A stretch of 64,000 nt of DNA from Hymenobacter tibetensis (GCF_022827545.1 NZ_CP094669.1:5015001-5079000); one strand, 5' to 3'. Positions 44,994 through 54,137 are shown, counted from the first letter of the stretch. The notes: generated by a model not told the origin, from the letters alone. Made by a program: numbers and translations.

Positions 44994-45989
44994 CTAAGCC
45001 GGCTGCTGCATCTGCTCCAGCCGTTCCGTGATGAAGTCCACTTCATGGCCCACCAATTCAAAATCCAGCGTGCGGGCGTTCTGGATGGCTTGTTCGGCGT
45101 TGCGGGCACCTACTAGCGCTACCGAAATACCAGGCTGTGCCAGCGTCCAGCGCAGTACCAATTGGCCTAGCGTAGCGTTCTTGCTTTCCGCCAGGGGCCG
45201 GATTTTCTCTAGGAACTCATTGACCCGCGTTACGCTTTCGGGCGTAAAGAGGCGGTTCTTGGCGCGCAAGTCGCTTTCATCGAAGTGCTGGCCGGGCTTC
45301 ATTTTGCCGGTTAGCAGACCTAGCTGCATCGGGCTGTAAGCCAGAATAGCTTTGTCGTGCTTGAGGCAATACGGTACCACGTCCTTTTCAATGTCGCGGC
45401 GCAGCATGCTGTACGGCACTTGGTTGGATACGATACTCACCGTTTTTTCGGCTTCCTCCATCTGAGCCACCGAGTAGTTGCTGACCCCAATGGCGCGGAT
45501 TTTACCTTGCTCCATCAAGCGCGCCGCCGCTTCCATTGTCTCGTCGATGGGAGTCGTGACGTCGGGCCAGTGTTGCTGGTAGAGGTCGATGTAGTCGGTG
45601 CCGAGGCGGCGTAGGCTGTCTTCGCACTCTTTGATGATGCTGTCGCGGCCAGCGTATTTGTACACGTCGATGTCTTGGCCGTCGTTGTTTTTGGTTTTCA
45701 TAGCGAAGTCGCCCTTCGCTAAGTCCCACCGCATACCAAATTTGGTTAGAATCTGCACTTTATCACGGGGCAGTGACTTGATGGCCTCCCCTACTATTTC
45801 CTCGCTCAAGCCCTGTCCGTAGATGGGAGCCGTGTCGATGCTGGTAACGCCTAAGTCGTAGGAAGCTTGAATAGCGCCTACTGCGTCGTTTTGTTCGGTG
45901 CCGCCCCACATCCAGCCGCCGGCAGCCCAGCTGCCAAAGGTGATTCGCGAAACGTCGATACCTGAATTCCCTAAGGTTATGTATTCCAT
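44994..45989 (-). CDS. Aldo/keto reductase
   Basis: A 331-residue NADPH-dependent oxidoreductase of the (beta/alpha)8 type. The catalytic tetrad is complete: Asp52 and Tyr57 in DTAPIYGQG, Lys83 in ILTKFG and His140 in LYQQHWPD. IRAIGVSNYSVAQ and the cofactor-binding SVALVGARNAEQ are in place. The sequence resembles the IolS/YajO-like group that acts on small aldehydes and ketones; the physiological substrate is not predictable. Start at the ATG 45989 (MEYITLGNSG); the open frame extends six codons further. Confidence 0.88.
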   Translation of the reverse strand: MEYITLGNSGIDVSRITFGSWAAGGWMWGGTEQNDAVGAIQASYDLGVTSIDTAPIYGQGLSEEIVGEAIKSLPRDKVQILTKFGMRWDLAKGDFAMKTKNNDGQDIDVYKYAGRDSIIKECEDSLRRLGTDYIDLYQQHWPDVTTPIDETMEAAARLMEQGKIRAIGVSNYSVAQMEEAEKTVSIVSNQVPYSMLRRDIEKDVVPYCLKHDKAILAYSPMQLGLLTGKMKPGQHFDESDLRAKNRLFTPESVTRVNEFLEKIRPLAESKNATLGQLVLRWTLAQPGISVALVGARNAEQAIQNARTLDFELVGHEVDFITERLEQMQQPA

Positions 45990-46298
45990 GAGAAAGAGTG
46001 CTAACATGAAAACGCCGGCGTTTTTGCCGGCATTGTTGACTAGCTAAATACCCTTTTGCGCACGGCAAGGTTACGGCCCAGGTTGCTCCAGGCCGCACAA
46101 TTTCGAACTAGCCTGCTCCAGCAAGCGCCCAGAACTTCATATCCGTACCTTGCGCGCAAGCTGGTGGCTGCGGCAGCTACTGCCCCTCAACCCCGCTATT
46201 GCCTTTGCGCGAACAGCTTCCTATCAGTTATGTAGCGAGTACCAACCTAGTAGTTCATTTCGTTTACGATAACCCTCTTTCCAGCTATTCTACCCTTT
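45990..46298. other. Intergenic region, 309 bases, between divergent genes
   Basis: Near the reductase start is a short palindrome AAAACGCCGGCGTTTT followed by GCCGGC (46011-46035), which may be a regulatory site or small hairpin in the leader. No promoter consensus is convincing. Confidence 0.35.
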
Positions 46299-48758
46299 AT
46301 GTATCGGTATCGATATTCCTTAGTCCCGCTGCTCCTAGGTTTCGGGTTGCTACTAATGGCCTTTCAGGGGCCGGCAGACACGTTTATTCAGCAGATTATC
46401 AAGCAACTGGAACGGTTTTACAGCGGCACATACCCCGAGAAGAGCTACCTGCATTTCGATAAAGACACGTATGCCGCCGGCGAAACCATGTGGTTCAAAG
46501 CCTACGTGGTGGAAGGGGCCACTCACCAGCCCGATACGCTGAGCCGCGTGCTGTACGTGGATCTGCTGGCCCCCAACCAGCGGGTGGTACAGCAACGCGT
46601 ACTGCAGTTGCAAGACGGTGTGGCGCCCGGCGACTTTCAACTGGCCGACACCCTGTTGCAGGGCACCTATACGGTGCGCGCGTACACCAGCTGGATGCGC
46701 AACGCGGGCCCCAACTACTTTTTCACTCGCCTGCTTACTGTGTGGTCGAGCGCGCCAACCATTGCCCGCCCTTCCAGCCGCCGCCCCCTTGCTACCACAC
46801 CGCCAGCTTCTAAAGGACTGGACGTGCAATTTTTCCCGGAAGGCGGCCAGTTTGTGGCGGGCTTGGCTAGCATAGTAGGCTTCAAGGCGACAGACTCGTT
46901 CGGGATGGGCGTGAACGTGCAAGGCGTGGTGCAGGACGAAGCCGGCCAGCCCGTTGTGGAGTTCAGCAGCCAACACCTGGGTATGGGGCGCTTTCAGCTG
47001 AAGCCCGAAGCAGGCAAGCGGTACACGGCCATTGTACGCCAGCCCGACGGCCAGCGCGTGCGGTACGAGTTGCCAGCTGCCCACCCCACAGGCTTCACCA
47101 TGCGGGTGCTACAGCTGGCGCACACGTATCAGGTGGCCATTCAGTGCAAGCTGCCGCCCAATACACCGGCCGAGCCCATTACGGTGGTTGGGCACGTGCG
47201 GGGGCAGGTAGTGTATGCGGGGCGGGGCGAAATCAGCGAGAACAGCACCTTTTCAACCAGCGTCCCGAGCGACCGTTTTCCGGGTGGAGTGGTGCACTTC
47301 ACGCTTTTCGACAGCAAGCAAGTGGCCCGCTGCGAGCGGCTGGCTTTCAACAACAACGCCCCCGGCCTGCGCATCAGTTTGCAACCAGACAAGGCAAGCT
47401 ACGGTCCGCGGGAGCCCGTGACGGTGCGCGTGGCCGTGACGGATGAAGCCGGCAAGCCAGCAACCGGAAACTTCTCGCTGGCCGTCAATAGCGCCGCACT
47501 GGTGCCCCTCGACTCGGGCGCTACGAATATCCGCACCCACTTGCTGCTTACCTCCGACTTGCACGGCCGCGTGGAGCAGCCCGGCTCTTACTTCCGCGAC
47601 CAAAAACCGAACACCCGCCAAGCCCTCGACAACCTCCTGCTGACGCAAGGCTGGCGGCGGTTTGTTTGGAAGCCGCTGTTGGCCAAGCAGTATGGCGAAT
47701 TTCCGTATCCGCTAGAGCAAACGTTGAGTTTGAGTGGGCAAGTAGTTGGCAACAAGCAGGCGCCCGCTATTGGCACCAAGGTTTCCCTGTTCCGCTTTGG
47801 GTCGGCGCAGGACATCACGCAGGCTACCACCGACTCGGCGGGGCGCTTCCTGTTCGCGGGCTTCAACGGGCGCGACACGGCACGGCTGTTGGTGCAGGTG
47901 TCACCCCAGAAAGGCCTCCGCAACCCTGTTATCAAGCTCGACCGCCGGGTGATACCAACCAGCAACACCCCAACGCCCCCACTGCCCGAAACAGCCCCGG
48001 CCCGGGCGCCTTACCTGGCCAGCAGCAAGCGGCAGCAAATAGTGGAGCGCCAGTACAGCCCCAATGCTAAAACCATCATGCTCGGCAACGTGACTGTGAA
48101 AGGCAAAAAGCCTGCCTTGCCCGACTCGCGCCGCATCTACGGGCGGGCCGACGTAGTGGTGCAAACTAAAGACATTCCGGCGGCTAACAGCTACACCAAC
48201 GTACTGCAACTTCTTCAGGGCCGGGTGGCCGGGGTTTACGTCACGGGTAATCCGCTGGACATGAATGTGCAGATTCGGGGCCAGGGCACCCCGCTGTTTC
48301 TGGTAGACGGCATTCCTATTGATATCAGCGCGCTGAATTCCATTCCCGTAACTGAGGTGGAAAGCGTGGAAGTGCTGAAAGGACCTTCGGCGGCCATCTA
48401 CGGCTCGCGGGGTGGCGGTGGGGTTATTGCAGTCTTCACCAAGCGCGGCAACCCCAACTATGACTCCTCCAACGACGAGCCGGCCCCAGGTATTCAGCCC
48501 TATAGCGTGCCTCAGTTTTATCAGGTGCGCGAGTTCTACGCTCCCACTTATGCCAACGGCAAAAATGCGGCGGTGCCTGACTTCCGTAGCGCCACGCTGT
48601 ACTGGAACCCTACCGTCCGCACCGATGCTACCGGCCAGGCCACTGTGCTCTTCTACACGTCCGAGGAAGCTGGTACCTTCCGCCTCACCTTGGAAGGTGT
48701 TTCCACCTCCGGACAACCTGGCCACGGGACCGGAGCCGTACAAGTAGTGAACCGATAA
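46299..48758 (+). CDS. Exported MG2-type protein with TonB-receptor plug domain but no barrel
   Basis: An 819-residue exported protein (hydrophobic segment at 8-22). Residues about 45-150 form a macroglobulin MG2-like domain (KSYLHFDKDTYAAGETMWFKAYVV is split here as KSYLHFDKDTYAAGE / TMWFKAYVV). Further beta-sandwich domains follow, including ISLQPDKASYGPREPVTVRV near 365. A carboxypeptidase-regulatory-like unit lies near 475-560. A complete TonB-receptor plug follows at about 615-715: LQLLQGRVAGVYV, VQIRGQGTPLFLVDGIPID, VESVEVLKGPSAAIYGSRGG. The C-terminus (about 755-819) is another macroglobulin-like domain. The 22-strand barrel of a receptor is absent. Such proteins occur in Bacteroidota; the role is unknown. 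Confidence 0.8.
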   Translation: MYRYRYSLVPLLLGFGLLLMAFQGPADTFIQQIIKQLERFYSGTYPEKSYLHFDKDTYAAGETMWFKAYVVEGATHQPDTLSRVLYVDLLAPNQRVVQQRVLQLQDGVAPGDFQLADTLLQGTYTVRAYTSWMRNAGPNYFFTRLLTVWSSAPTIARPSSRRPLATTPPASKGLDVQFFPEGGQFVAGLASIVGFKATDSFGMGVNVQGVVQDEAGQPVVEFSSQHLGMGRFQLKPEAGKRYTAIVRQPDGQRVRYELPAAHPTGFTMRVLQLAHTYQVAIQCKLPPNTPAEPITVVGHVRGQVVYAGRGEISENSTFSTSVPSDRFPGGVVHFTLFDSKQVARCERLAFNNNAPGLRISLQPDKASYGPREPVTVRVAVTDEAGKPATGNFSLAVNSAALVPLDSGATNIRTHLLLTSDLHGRVEQPGSYFRDQKPNTRQALDNLLLTQGWRRFVWKPLLAKQYGEFPYPLEQTLSLSGQVVGNKQAPAIGTKVSLFRFGSAQDITQATTDSAGRFLFAGFNGRDTARLLVQVSPQKGLRNPVIKLDRRVIPTSNTPTPPLPETAPARAPYLASSKRQQIVERQYSPNAKTIMLGNVTVKGKKPALPDSRRIYGRADVVVQTKDIPAANSYTNVLQLLQGRVAGVYVTGNPLDMNVQIRGQGTPLFLVDGIPIDISALNSIPVTEVESVEVLKGPSAAIYGSRGGGGVIAVFTKRGNPNYDSSNDEPAPGIQPYSVPQFYQVREFYAPTYANGKNAAVPDFRSATLYWNPTVRTDATGQATVLFYTSEEAGTFRLTLEGVSTSGQPGHGTGAVQVVNR

Positions 48759-48809
48759 GACTGCTTACGCCCTTCTCCTATCCAGCCCTTTTCGAGTAAT
48801 TTAGCAGGT

Positions 48810-49259
48810 ATGAAATCATTCACAACAGCAATCCTTCTATCTGCTGCTATGCTCTTCAGCGGCTGCGACGACGATGATACGGCGCCAGGTGGCAGCGCAA
48901 TAGAAAATTTCTCTAAAGCTATTATGGTGAGCGAGGGTGGGGCCCCACCTTATATCTTGGGGGAGGTGCGAGTTGGCGAAACGTTGTACCGTGGCACCCA
49001 GGCCTCCTTTCAAGTCAGCGGCAAGCTCCAGAGTGGCCCTGTCATTTCCCTGTCGTTTCAGCAGTCTTCCCGCACCACTACTGGCACCGATAAAACGGAC
49101 GTTGTCGCGGCCAGGATCAACACCACCACCAACGCCACCCAGGCCAGTGGCACTACCCTACGGGACCCCAAAACGAATACCGTTACGGGCACCTTCTCCT
49201 CTACTTTCCCCAACGGCCTAACCGTAGACGGCACGATTACCAACTTGCAGCTACAATGA
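48810..49259 (+). CDS. Small lipoprotein, unrecognised
   Basis: A 149-residue lipoprotein with lipobox FSGC (Cys19) followed by four Asp, a feature that often marks surface-exposed lipoproteins of Bacteroidota. The mature part is beta-rich and Thr/Ser-rich (SFQVSGKLQSGPVISLSF, TGTFSSTFPNGLTVDGTITN). I do not recognise a family. It follows the plug-domain gene by 51 bases and could be cotranscribed. Confidence 0.68.
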   Translation: MKSFTTAILLSAAMLFSGCDDDDTAPGGSAIENFSKAIMVSEGGAPPYILGEVRVGETLYRGTQASFQVSGKLQSGPVISLSFQQSSRTTTGTDKTDVVAARINTTTNATQASGTTLRDPKTNTVTGTFSSTFPNGLTVDGTITNLQLQ

Positions 49260-49289
49260 TGCGCGCCTAGCGCACCCAGGTTGCAGACA

Positions 49290-49341
49290 GCACACGTACC
49301 AAAAAGCCCACTCCTAGGAGTGGGCTTTTTGGTACGTGTGC
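49290..49341. terminator. 52-base perfect palindrome between convergent genes
   Basis: The two 26-base halves are exactly complementary with no spacer (centre CCTAGG). It contains A5 and T5 runs flanking a GC-rich core, as in a bidirectional terminator. It lies 30 bases after each of the two convergent stops. Confidence 0.82.
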
Positions 49342-49371
49342 CTAGCTGACAAAAGCCCCCTATCCTATACC

Positions 49372-50082
49372 TTACTTCCGGCGGTAGGGAAAACTAGGTG
49401 CAGCCGCCCGAACTAGCTCTTGGGTTAAACGCTCGGGTTTCAGGGCAGCATTGCCGGTGCCTTCATAGTCAAAACGCCACGCCAGTTGATTGCCGCGGCA
49501 GTCGTAGAGCATGAGGTTGGTGGTAGCCTGGCTGCTTGGAACAACGGCCTGGTTGCCAACGATTGGCTGGTTGAGCAGAATGCGGGCTGCCAGTCCTAAG
49601 CCATTGGGCAGGGGTTGGTAGAGCATGGTCTGCCCCGAAAGCACTGCATCAACGCCTAGCACTTGCTGTACTTCTTGCAGGGTGTGGTCGGGGAAGTTTT
49701 CGTAGGTGATGCCGGCTTGCTGCAACAGGCGGTTGGTTTCGTGCACGTCCTGAAACTGCACGGTATAGCCCCGAGCAGGCTGTTGGGCGTGCAGCTGGGT
49801 GTACAGCAACTCCTGCAACTGAAAGGCTACTTGCCGGCTTTCTTGTTCCTGCTTGGCGGTCCACTCGTGCGTCATGCGTTGCTGGGTGGCGCGCGTAGTA
49901 TCGGTGCCCGCAAACCGAATATCGCGCAAGCGAATCCGCTCTTGCTGCACGTCAAAGGGCAAAATAGCCACCGTGCGGTGGGCCGCCAACGCAGTGCTAT
50001 CGAGGGTATTTGCGGTGAACGACCTGGGTGCGCAGGAGGCGAGCAGGCTTACCAGTAGTACAAGTAGAAAAAGGCGTTGCAT
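49372..50082 (-). CDS. Lipoprotein, unrecognised (possible CsgG/LPP-like assembly family)
   Basis: A 236-residue lipoprotein with lipobox LASC (Cys17). The mature start HRTVAILPFDVQQERI resembles the first strand of CsgG/GNA1162-like lipoproteins (VAVLPF). Further on are RQVAFQLQELLYTQLHAQQ and LGVDAVLSGQTMLYQPLP, the usual VDAVVxG motif of that superfamily. Those proteins are periplasmic or outer-membrane assembly factors; the specific job here is unknown. Start at the ATG 50082, which begins the lipoprotein signal. Confidence 0.7.
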   Translation of the reverse strand: MQRLFLLVLLVSLLASCAPRSFTANTLDSTALAAHRTVAILPFDVQQERIRLRDIRFAGTDTTRATQQRMTHEWTAKQEQESRQVAFQLQELLYTQLHAQQPARGYTVQFQDVHETNRLLQQAGITYENFPDHTLQEVQQVLGVDAVLSGQTMLYQPLPNGLGLAARILLNQPIVGNQAVVPSSQATTNLMLYDCRGNQLAWRFDYEGTGNAALKPERLTQELVRAAAPSFPYRRK

Positions 50083-50387
50083 AGCATAGAAGTGAAGAAG
50101 CAACGGGCAATGGTTGCACAGGCCACTCCAACAGCACAAAAATAAGTAAGCTGAGGCTATAGAGCTGCGCTCAGTACTGCCTGCCTGGTAAGGCACTCGT
50201 GAAGTATAAGCTGAAAAGGCGCAGCAGACTGCCTTTCTGTGGGAAGTAGCTCAAGCACTAGGCACCGGGCAGTAAGCTCGTCTATACCATTGATTATGTG
50301 TACTATATGTCCAGCTCGGCTATAACCTCGCCCCTTTGCCAGGGGTATAGCTAGAGACTTTCATCTTTACATTCCTCCTCACCTTCT
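50083..50387. other. Intergenic region, 305 bases, between divergent lipoprotein genes
   Basis: Should contain two promoters, but no good TTTG / TAnnTTTG pair was found. Nothing else is recognisable. Confidence 0.4.
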
Positions 50388-50993
50388 ATGAAAACCACTT
50401 TGCATGCAGCGCTTTTGCTGCTGATCGGACTGCTTGGCAGTTGCTCGTCCGGAGTCACTGTCCAGCAGAAGCCGGGCGTCGATTTCAGTAAGTACCGCAC
50501 CTACGACTTTGCCAAAACCGAGGTTAAATCTGCCGACTCACAAAACCCTATCTACAAGAGCAGCCTCAACGACGAAATCATTCAAAACGCTATTACCTCG
50601 GAGCTAGCCAAACGTGGTATTCAACAGGTGCAGGGCCGGACTCGGCCAGATTTCTACGTGACGTACCACTTGTATATCGAGGAGGCCGAACGCACTATCC
50701 CGAACCCACCGACACCAGGCTACATCTACCCGTATTCGATGCTCTACCGAGGCCGGTATCTGCCCATCAACTACGGCTACTTCTACTCGTCTCCGTATAA
50801 CAGCACGAGCTACCGCACCGAAACATACCAGGAAGGCACCATGATTCTGGATTTCATTGATACCCGCACCCACAATATGGTGTGGCGTGGCTCCATGGCT
50901 GATCCGGTAAGCAACCCAGCCAAAATTGGTCCTGAATTCGCGAAAGCCGCCAAAGAAATTTTAGAGAAATTTCCCGCCGGAGTAAGCAATTAA
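50388..50993 (+). CDS. DUF4136 lipoprotein
   Basis: A 201-residue lipoprotein with lipobox LGSC (Cys19). The mature sequence shows the DUF4136 pattern: PGVDFSKYRTYDFAKTE, NPIYKSSLNDEIIQNAITSELAKRGIQQV, RPDFYVTYHLYIEEAE, and the closing GTMILDFIDTRTHNMVWRGSM. Members are periplasmic-face lipoproteins of unknown function with an ABC-transporter-auxiliary-like fold. It has its own terminator, so it is probably monocistronic. Confidence 0.85.
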   Translation: MKTTLHAALLLLIGLLGSCSSGVTVQQKPGVDFSKYRTYDFAKTEVKSADSQNPIYKSSLNDEIIQNAITSELAKRGIQQVQGRTRPDFYVTYHLYIEEAERTIPNPPTPGYIYPYSMLYRGRYLPINYGYFYSSPYNSTSYRTETYQEGTMILDFIDTRTHNMVWRGSMADPVSNPAKIGPEFAKAAKEILEKFPAGVSN

Positions 50994-51014
50994 CCCGTTT
51001 CTTGCATCCTACCC

Positions 51015-51047
51015 AAGGCCCCCGTTTGCTACGCAGATGGGGGCCTT
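51015..51047 (+). terminator. Intrinsic terminator of the DUF4136 gene
   Basis: 9-base arms AAGGCCCCC / GGGGGCCTT with a 15-base loop, 22 bases past the stop, followed by a short T-containing tract. Confidence 0.7.
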
Positions 51048-51233
51048 TGCTTGTCTGGCCTTGCCGGGAGCAGGGCCCTAACCGTCCGCTTTTGCACAGC
51101 GCGCTTTACCTTGCAGCCGCATGCTTGTTTTCAGTGTGCCAGCAGCGCAACCCTACTCTTGATAAAGTAGGGCATCGTGTGGGGCACTGCTCCCGCACCA
51201 GCTAGCTGTATGTACCTCGTCTTCACTTCCCGC

Positions 51234-52214
51234 ATGAGCTGGTTACGCGTTTCAAACATCTCCCTGCAGGAAAAAGAAAGTATTGCCCTGCGGGGAATCA
51301 GCTTCACGCAACAGCAATTCCAGAAACTAGCCATTGCCGGCGAAACGGGCGCGGGCAAAAGCAGCTTGTTGCAGGTTATAGCTGGTCTCATTCAGCCCAC
51401 GGGTGGGGAGGTGCATTTCGAAGACGGCCGGGTACGCGGACCGGCTGAAAAGCTGATGCCTGGGCATCCGGGCATTGCGTATTTGTCGCAGCATTTCGAG
51501 TTGCCGAAATTTTTGCGGGTAGAGCAAGTGCTACGCTACGCCAACAAATATTTGGGCGAGCAAGCCAGTACGCTCTACGAGGTCTGCCGCATCAGCCACT
51601 TGGCCACGCGCCAAACCAACCAGCTGTCGGGTGGGGAGCGGCAACGCATTGCGCTGGCCCGGCTGCTTCTCTCCTCGCCGAAGCTGCTGCTCCTCGATGA
51701 GCCCTTCTCCAACCTCGACCGGGTGCATAAGAACATCCTGAAGACCGTTATCGAGGACATCGGCACCCAGCTTGGCATCACCTGCCTGCTGATTTCGCAC
51801 GACCCCGCCGACACCCTTTCATGGGCCGACGAGATTTTGGTTCTGAAAGGCGGACAGCTCGTGCAACAGGGCCCGCCCCAGCAGATTTATCGGCAGCCCA
51901 CCGATGAATACACCGCAGCCCTATTCGGCGACTACAACCTGCTCAGCGGGCCCGCGGTGAAGGCCTTTGCCAAGCTGGCGGGCGCCAAGGTGCAAGGCAC
52001 ACAGTTCCTTGTCAGGCCCGAAAACTTCCAGCTGGGCCAGGCCGCCCGCAGTCAGGTAGCCACTATTCAAGCAGTACGTTTTTTCGGTAGCTACTCCGAG
52101 CTGGACGCCCGCCTGCTCGACGCGGTGGTAACTATCCGGACGTGCGAAACAGGCTTCAAGGTGGGGCAAGAAGTGCCCGTTTCTTTGCCCAAAGATGGGG
52201 GCTGGTTTATTTAA
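51234..52214 (+). CDS. Orphan ABC transporter ATP-binding protein
   Basis: A 326-residue ABC ATPase. Motifs are intact: Walker A GETGAGKSS (about 36-44), Q-loop YLSQHFELP, signature LSGGE (about 129-133), Walker B LLLLDEP and H-loop SHDPADTLSWAD. After the ATPase core, residues about 235-326 form a C-terminal regulatory (TOBE-like) domain, LVRPENFQLG, as in importers of the PotA/CysA/MalK class. No permease or binding protein gene is near, so its membrane partner is unknown. I use the ATG at 51234; ATGs at 51210 and 51177 are in frame but upstream of similarity. Confidence 0.82.
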   Translation: MSWLRVSNISLQEKESIALRGISFTQQQFQKLAIAGETGAGKSSLLQVIAGLIQPTGGEVHFEDGRVRGPAEKLMPGHPGIAYLSQHFELPKFLRVEQVLRYANKYLGEQASTLYEVCRISHLATRQTNQLSGGERQRIALARLLLSSPKLLLLDEPFSNLDRVHKNILKTVIEDIGTQLGITCLLISHDPADTLSWADEILVLKGGQLVQQGPPQQIYRQPTDEYTAALFGDYNLLSGPAVKAFAKLAGAKVQGTQFLVRPENFQLGQAARSQVATIQAVRFFGSYSELDARLLDAVVTIRTCETGFKVGQEVPVSLPKDGGWFI

Positions 52215-52451
52215 TAGTCCACCCGTTTTGGAAGGGTTTGTTTCACCCGTTTTAAGGTTGAGTTTCCGCCAGCACGGCTAGCTGGAGGTGTTTTCGGAGG
52301 TAAGAATCCTATTCCCGTAGCTGGCTGACGGGATGCTGCACAAGGCGCATGGGCACCAACAAGATTTTGGCAATCCTAGAACCTTCTGACACTCTACTGT
52401 TTAGGTAGGGCATGTCGACGACGTGTATTCCGTTCTACCAATCTTAAAAAG

Positions 52452-52997
52452 ATGAAAAAGCAAACTTTCTTCACGCTTCTCTTTGCCGGTGCCCTATACA
52501 TGGGCAGTTTCCAAACCGCCACCGCCCAAACGGCTGCGCCAGCCGCTGCTACCGCCAGTGCTTCCACTGGAAAAGACCTAGCCGCTAGCGCCGCCCTCTC
52601 CCCCGACCACACCACCCTGCTGAAAGCCTTGCAGGCAGCCGGCCTAGCCGAGCAAGCCAAAGGTGCTGGCCCATACACCGTATTTGCTCCCGACAATGCC
52701 GCTTTCGACAAGATTCCGGCCGCAACGCTAGCTACTTTGCTTAAGCCAGCTAACAAAAAGCAGCTTTCCAAAATCCTGACGTACCACGTAGTATCCGGCA
52801 ACATAATGGCCGCCGACCTGAAAGACGGTCAAGTGGTGAAAACCGTACAAGGTGAGTCACTGACGGTAGGCGTATCAGGCGGCACCGTTACGCTGAAAGA
52901 CGCCAAAGGTGGTACCGCCACCGTTACCAAGCCCGACATCAAAACCACCAATGGCGTAGTGCACTCCATTGACACCGTGCTGATGCCTGCCAAATAG
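52452..52997 (+). CDS. Exported fasciclin-domain protein
   Basis: A 181-residue exported protein. The signal peptide ends ATA before Gln. A short Ala/Ser-rich linker leads into one FAS1 domain (about 55-181) with both conserved boxes: YTVFAPDNAAFDKIP (H1) and ILTYHVVSGNIMAADL, ending in TTNGVVHSIDTVLMP (H2). FAS1 domains act in adhesion, and in several Bacteroidota such small secreted fasciclin proteins are abundant. Specific ligand unknown. It is flanked by its own terminator. Confidence 0.9.
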   Translation: MKKQTFFTLLFAGALYMGSFQTATAQTAAPAAATASASTGKDLAASAALSPDHTTLLKALQAAGLAEQAKGAGPYTVFAPDNAAFDKIPAATLATLLKPANKKQLSKILTYHVVSGNIMAADLKDGQVVKTVQGESLTVGVSGGTVTLKDAKGGTATVTKPDIKTTNGVVHSIDTVLMPAK

Positions 52998-53021
52998 CCT
53001 GCAGCAACACCACTTTCAGTT

Positions 53022-53064
53022 ACAAACAAAAGGCCGCTCCAACTTGGGGCGGCCTTTTGTTTGT
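53022..53064. terminator. Bidirectional terminator between fasciclin and DHFR-like genes
   Basis: 19-base arms (one G-T pair) around a 5-base loop, with A-rich and T-rich flanks in each direction. It lies 24 bases past the fasciclin stop and 20 bases past the stop of the convergent gene. Confidence 0.83.
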
Positions 53065-53084
53065 AGGCAAAAGCTCCTAAAAAG

Positions 53085-53651
53085 CTAGCTTCCGGGTTCG
53101 GGAGTTGCTTGCTGAAGTGCTGGCCGATAGGTATGCACTAGCACCCCGTTGCTGAACCTGACGGAATCTACCAGGTGTAGGGTGGCCTGGCTACCCTCCT
53201 GAAATAGCCGCTTCCCGCTTCCCAGCACCACCGGGAAAGTCATGAGCCGGTACTCGTCTATCAGGTTGAGCTTCATCAGCGTTTGCACCAGTTGGGCGCT
53301 GCCAGCCACCAAAATGTCTTGGCCGGGCTGCGCTTTCAAGGCAGTAATTTCAGCTGCTAGGTCGGGGCCCAGCAGGTGGGAGTTGTTCCACGATAGTTCG
53401 CGCAGCGTGGTAGATACCACGTACTTGGGCAGCGTATTCATTCGGTCGGCGAAGCCCTGCTCGTCGGTGCGGCCGGGCCAGGCAGCGGCAAATCCTTCGT
53501 ATGTCACGCGGCCTAGCAAGTGCGCGTCTACGGCTTGCAGCTCTGCTAGCTTGAAGCGCATATACTCGTCGTTGAAGAAGGGCATGGTCCAGGCCGGATC
53601 TTCCATCACGCCATCCAACGACACAAACTCGGTTACAAGTACTTTTCTCAT
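53085..53651 (-). CDS. Dihydrofolate reductase family protein (RibD C-terminal-like)
   Basis: A 188-residue protein of the bacterial DHFR/RibD C-terminal superfamily. It shows VLVTEFVSLDGVMEDP at the N-terminus, HLLGRVTYEGFAAAWP, YVVSTTLRELSWNNSHLL, QDILVAGSAQLVQTLM and DEYRLMTFPVVLGSGKRLF, in the order usual for the family. These are NAD(P)H-dependent reductases of unknown substrate rather than the essential DHFR. It starts a small minus-strand group with the VOC and DoxX genes. Confidence 0.87.
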   Translation of the reverse strand: MRKVLVTEFVSLDGVMEDPAWTMPFFNDEYMRFKLAELQAVDAHLLGRVTYEGFAAAWPGRTDEQGFADRMNTLPKYVVSTTLRELSWNNSHLLGPDLAAEITALKAQPGQDILVAGSAQLVQTLMKLNLIDEYRLMTFPVVLGSGKRLFQEGSQATLHLVDSVRFSNGVLVHTYRPALQQATPEPGS

Positions 53652-53714
53652 GGGGCGTGTGCGTAAGAAGTAAGGCCCTTAGGCACTGAAATAGACTTAG
53701 TCGTAATAGAACGG

Positions 53715-54137
53715 TTAGGCTGTAGCTTCTTTGTCGTAGTTGAGCATCCAGTTTATTCCGAACCGGTCAGTGAACATGGCAAACTTGGCGCTCCAGAAGG
53801 TGTCACCTAGGGGCATCGTTACGGTGCCCCCTGCCGTTAGCGTGGCATAGTAGGCTTCTATTTCCTGTTCGCTGCTGCAGTTCAAGCTCAGCGTCACGTT
53901 GTTGCCTTCCCTGATTGGCTCAGAACCGGCATCCGAGGCAAGCAGGAGGATGCTCTCCGTTTCCAACCGAGAGTGCAATACGCCGTCCTGCGCATCAGCG
54001 GGCACATACTCGGCGGCTGGCGTGTCAGAAAATGGTTGGATATCCAGTGTGCCACCTAGGCACTGCTGATAGAACTGCATGGCTTCGCGGCAATTGCCCT
54101 TGAAGGCGAGGTAGGGAGTTAGTTGGGGCGCTTTCAT
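53715..54137 (-). CDS. VOC family protein (PhnB/glyoxalase-like)
   Basis: A 140-residue protein made of two beta-alpha-beta-beta-beta units of the vicinal-oxygen-chelate fold. LTPYLAFKGNCREAMQFYQQCLGG opens the first, and TLTAGGTVTMPLGDTFWSAKFAMFTDRFGINWMLN closes the second, the pattern of the PhnB-like subgroup (DUF1428/3-demethylubiquinone-methyltransferase-like). Members bind or modify small molecules; specific role unknown. Start is the ATG at 54137. It follows the DoxX gene on the same strand by 41 bases. Confidence 0.85.
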   Translation of the reverse strand: MKAPQLTPYLAFKGNCREAMQFYQQCLGGTLDIQPFSDTPAAEYVPADAQDGVLHSRLETESILLLASDAGSEPIREGNNVTLSLNCSSEQEIEAYYATLTAGGTVTMPLGDTFWSAKFAMFTDRFGINWMLNYDKEATA

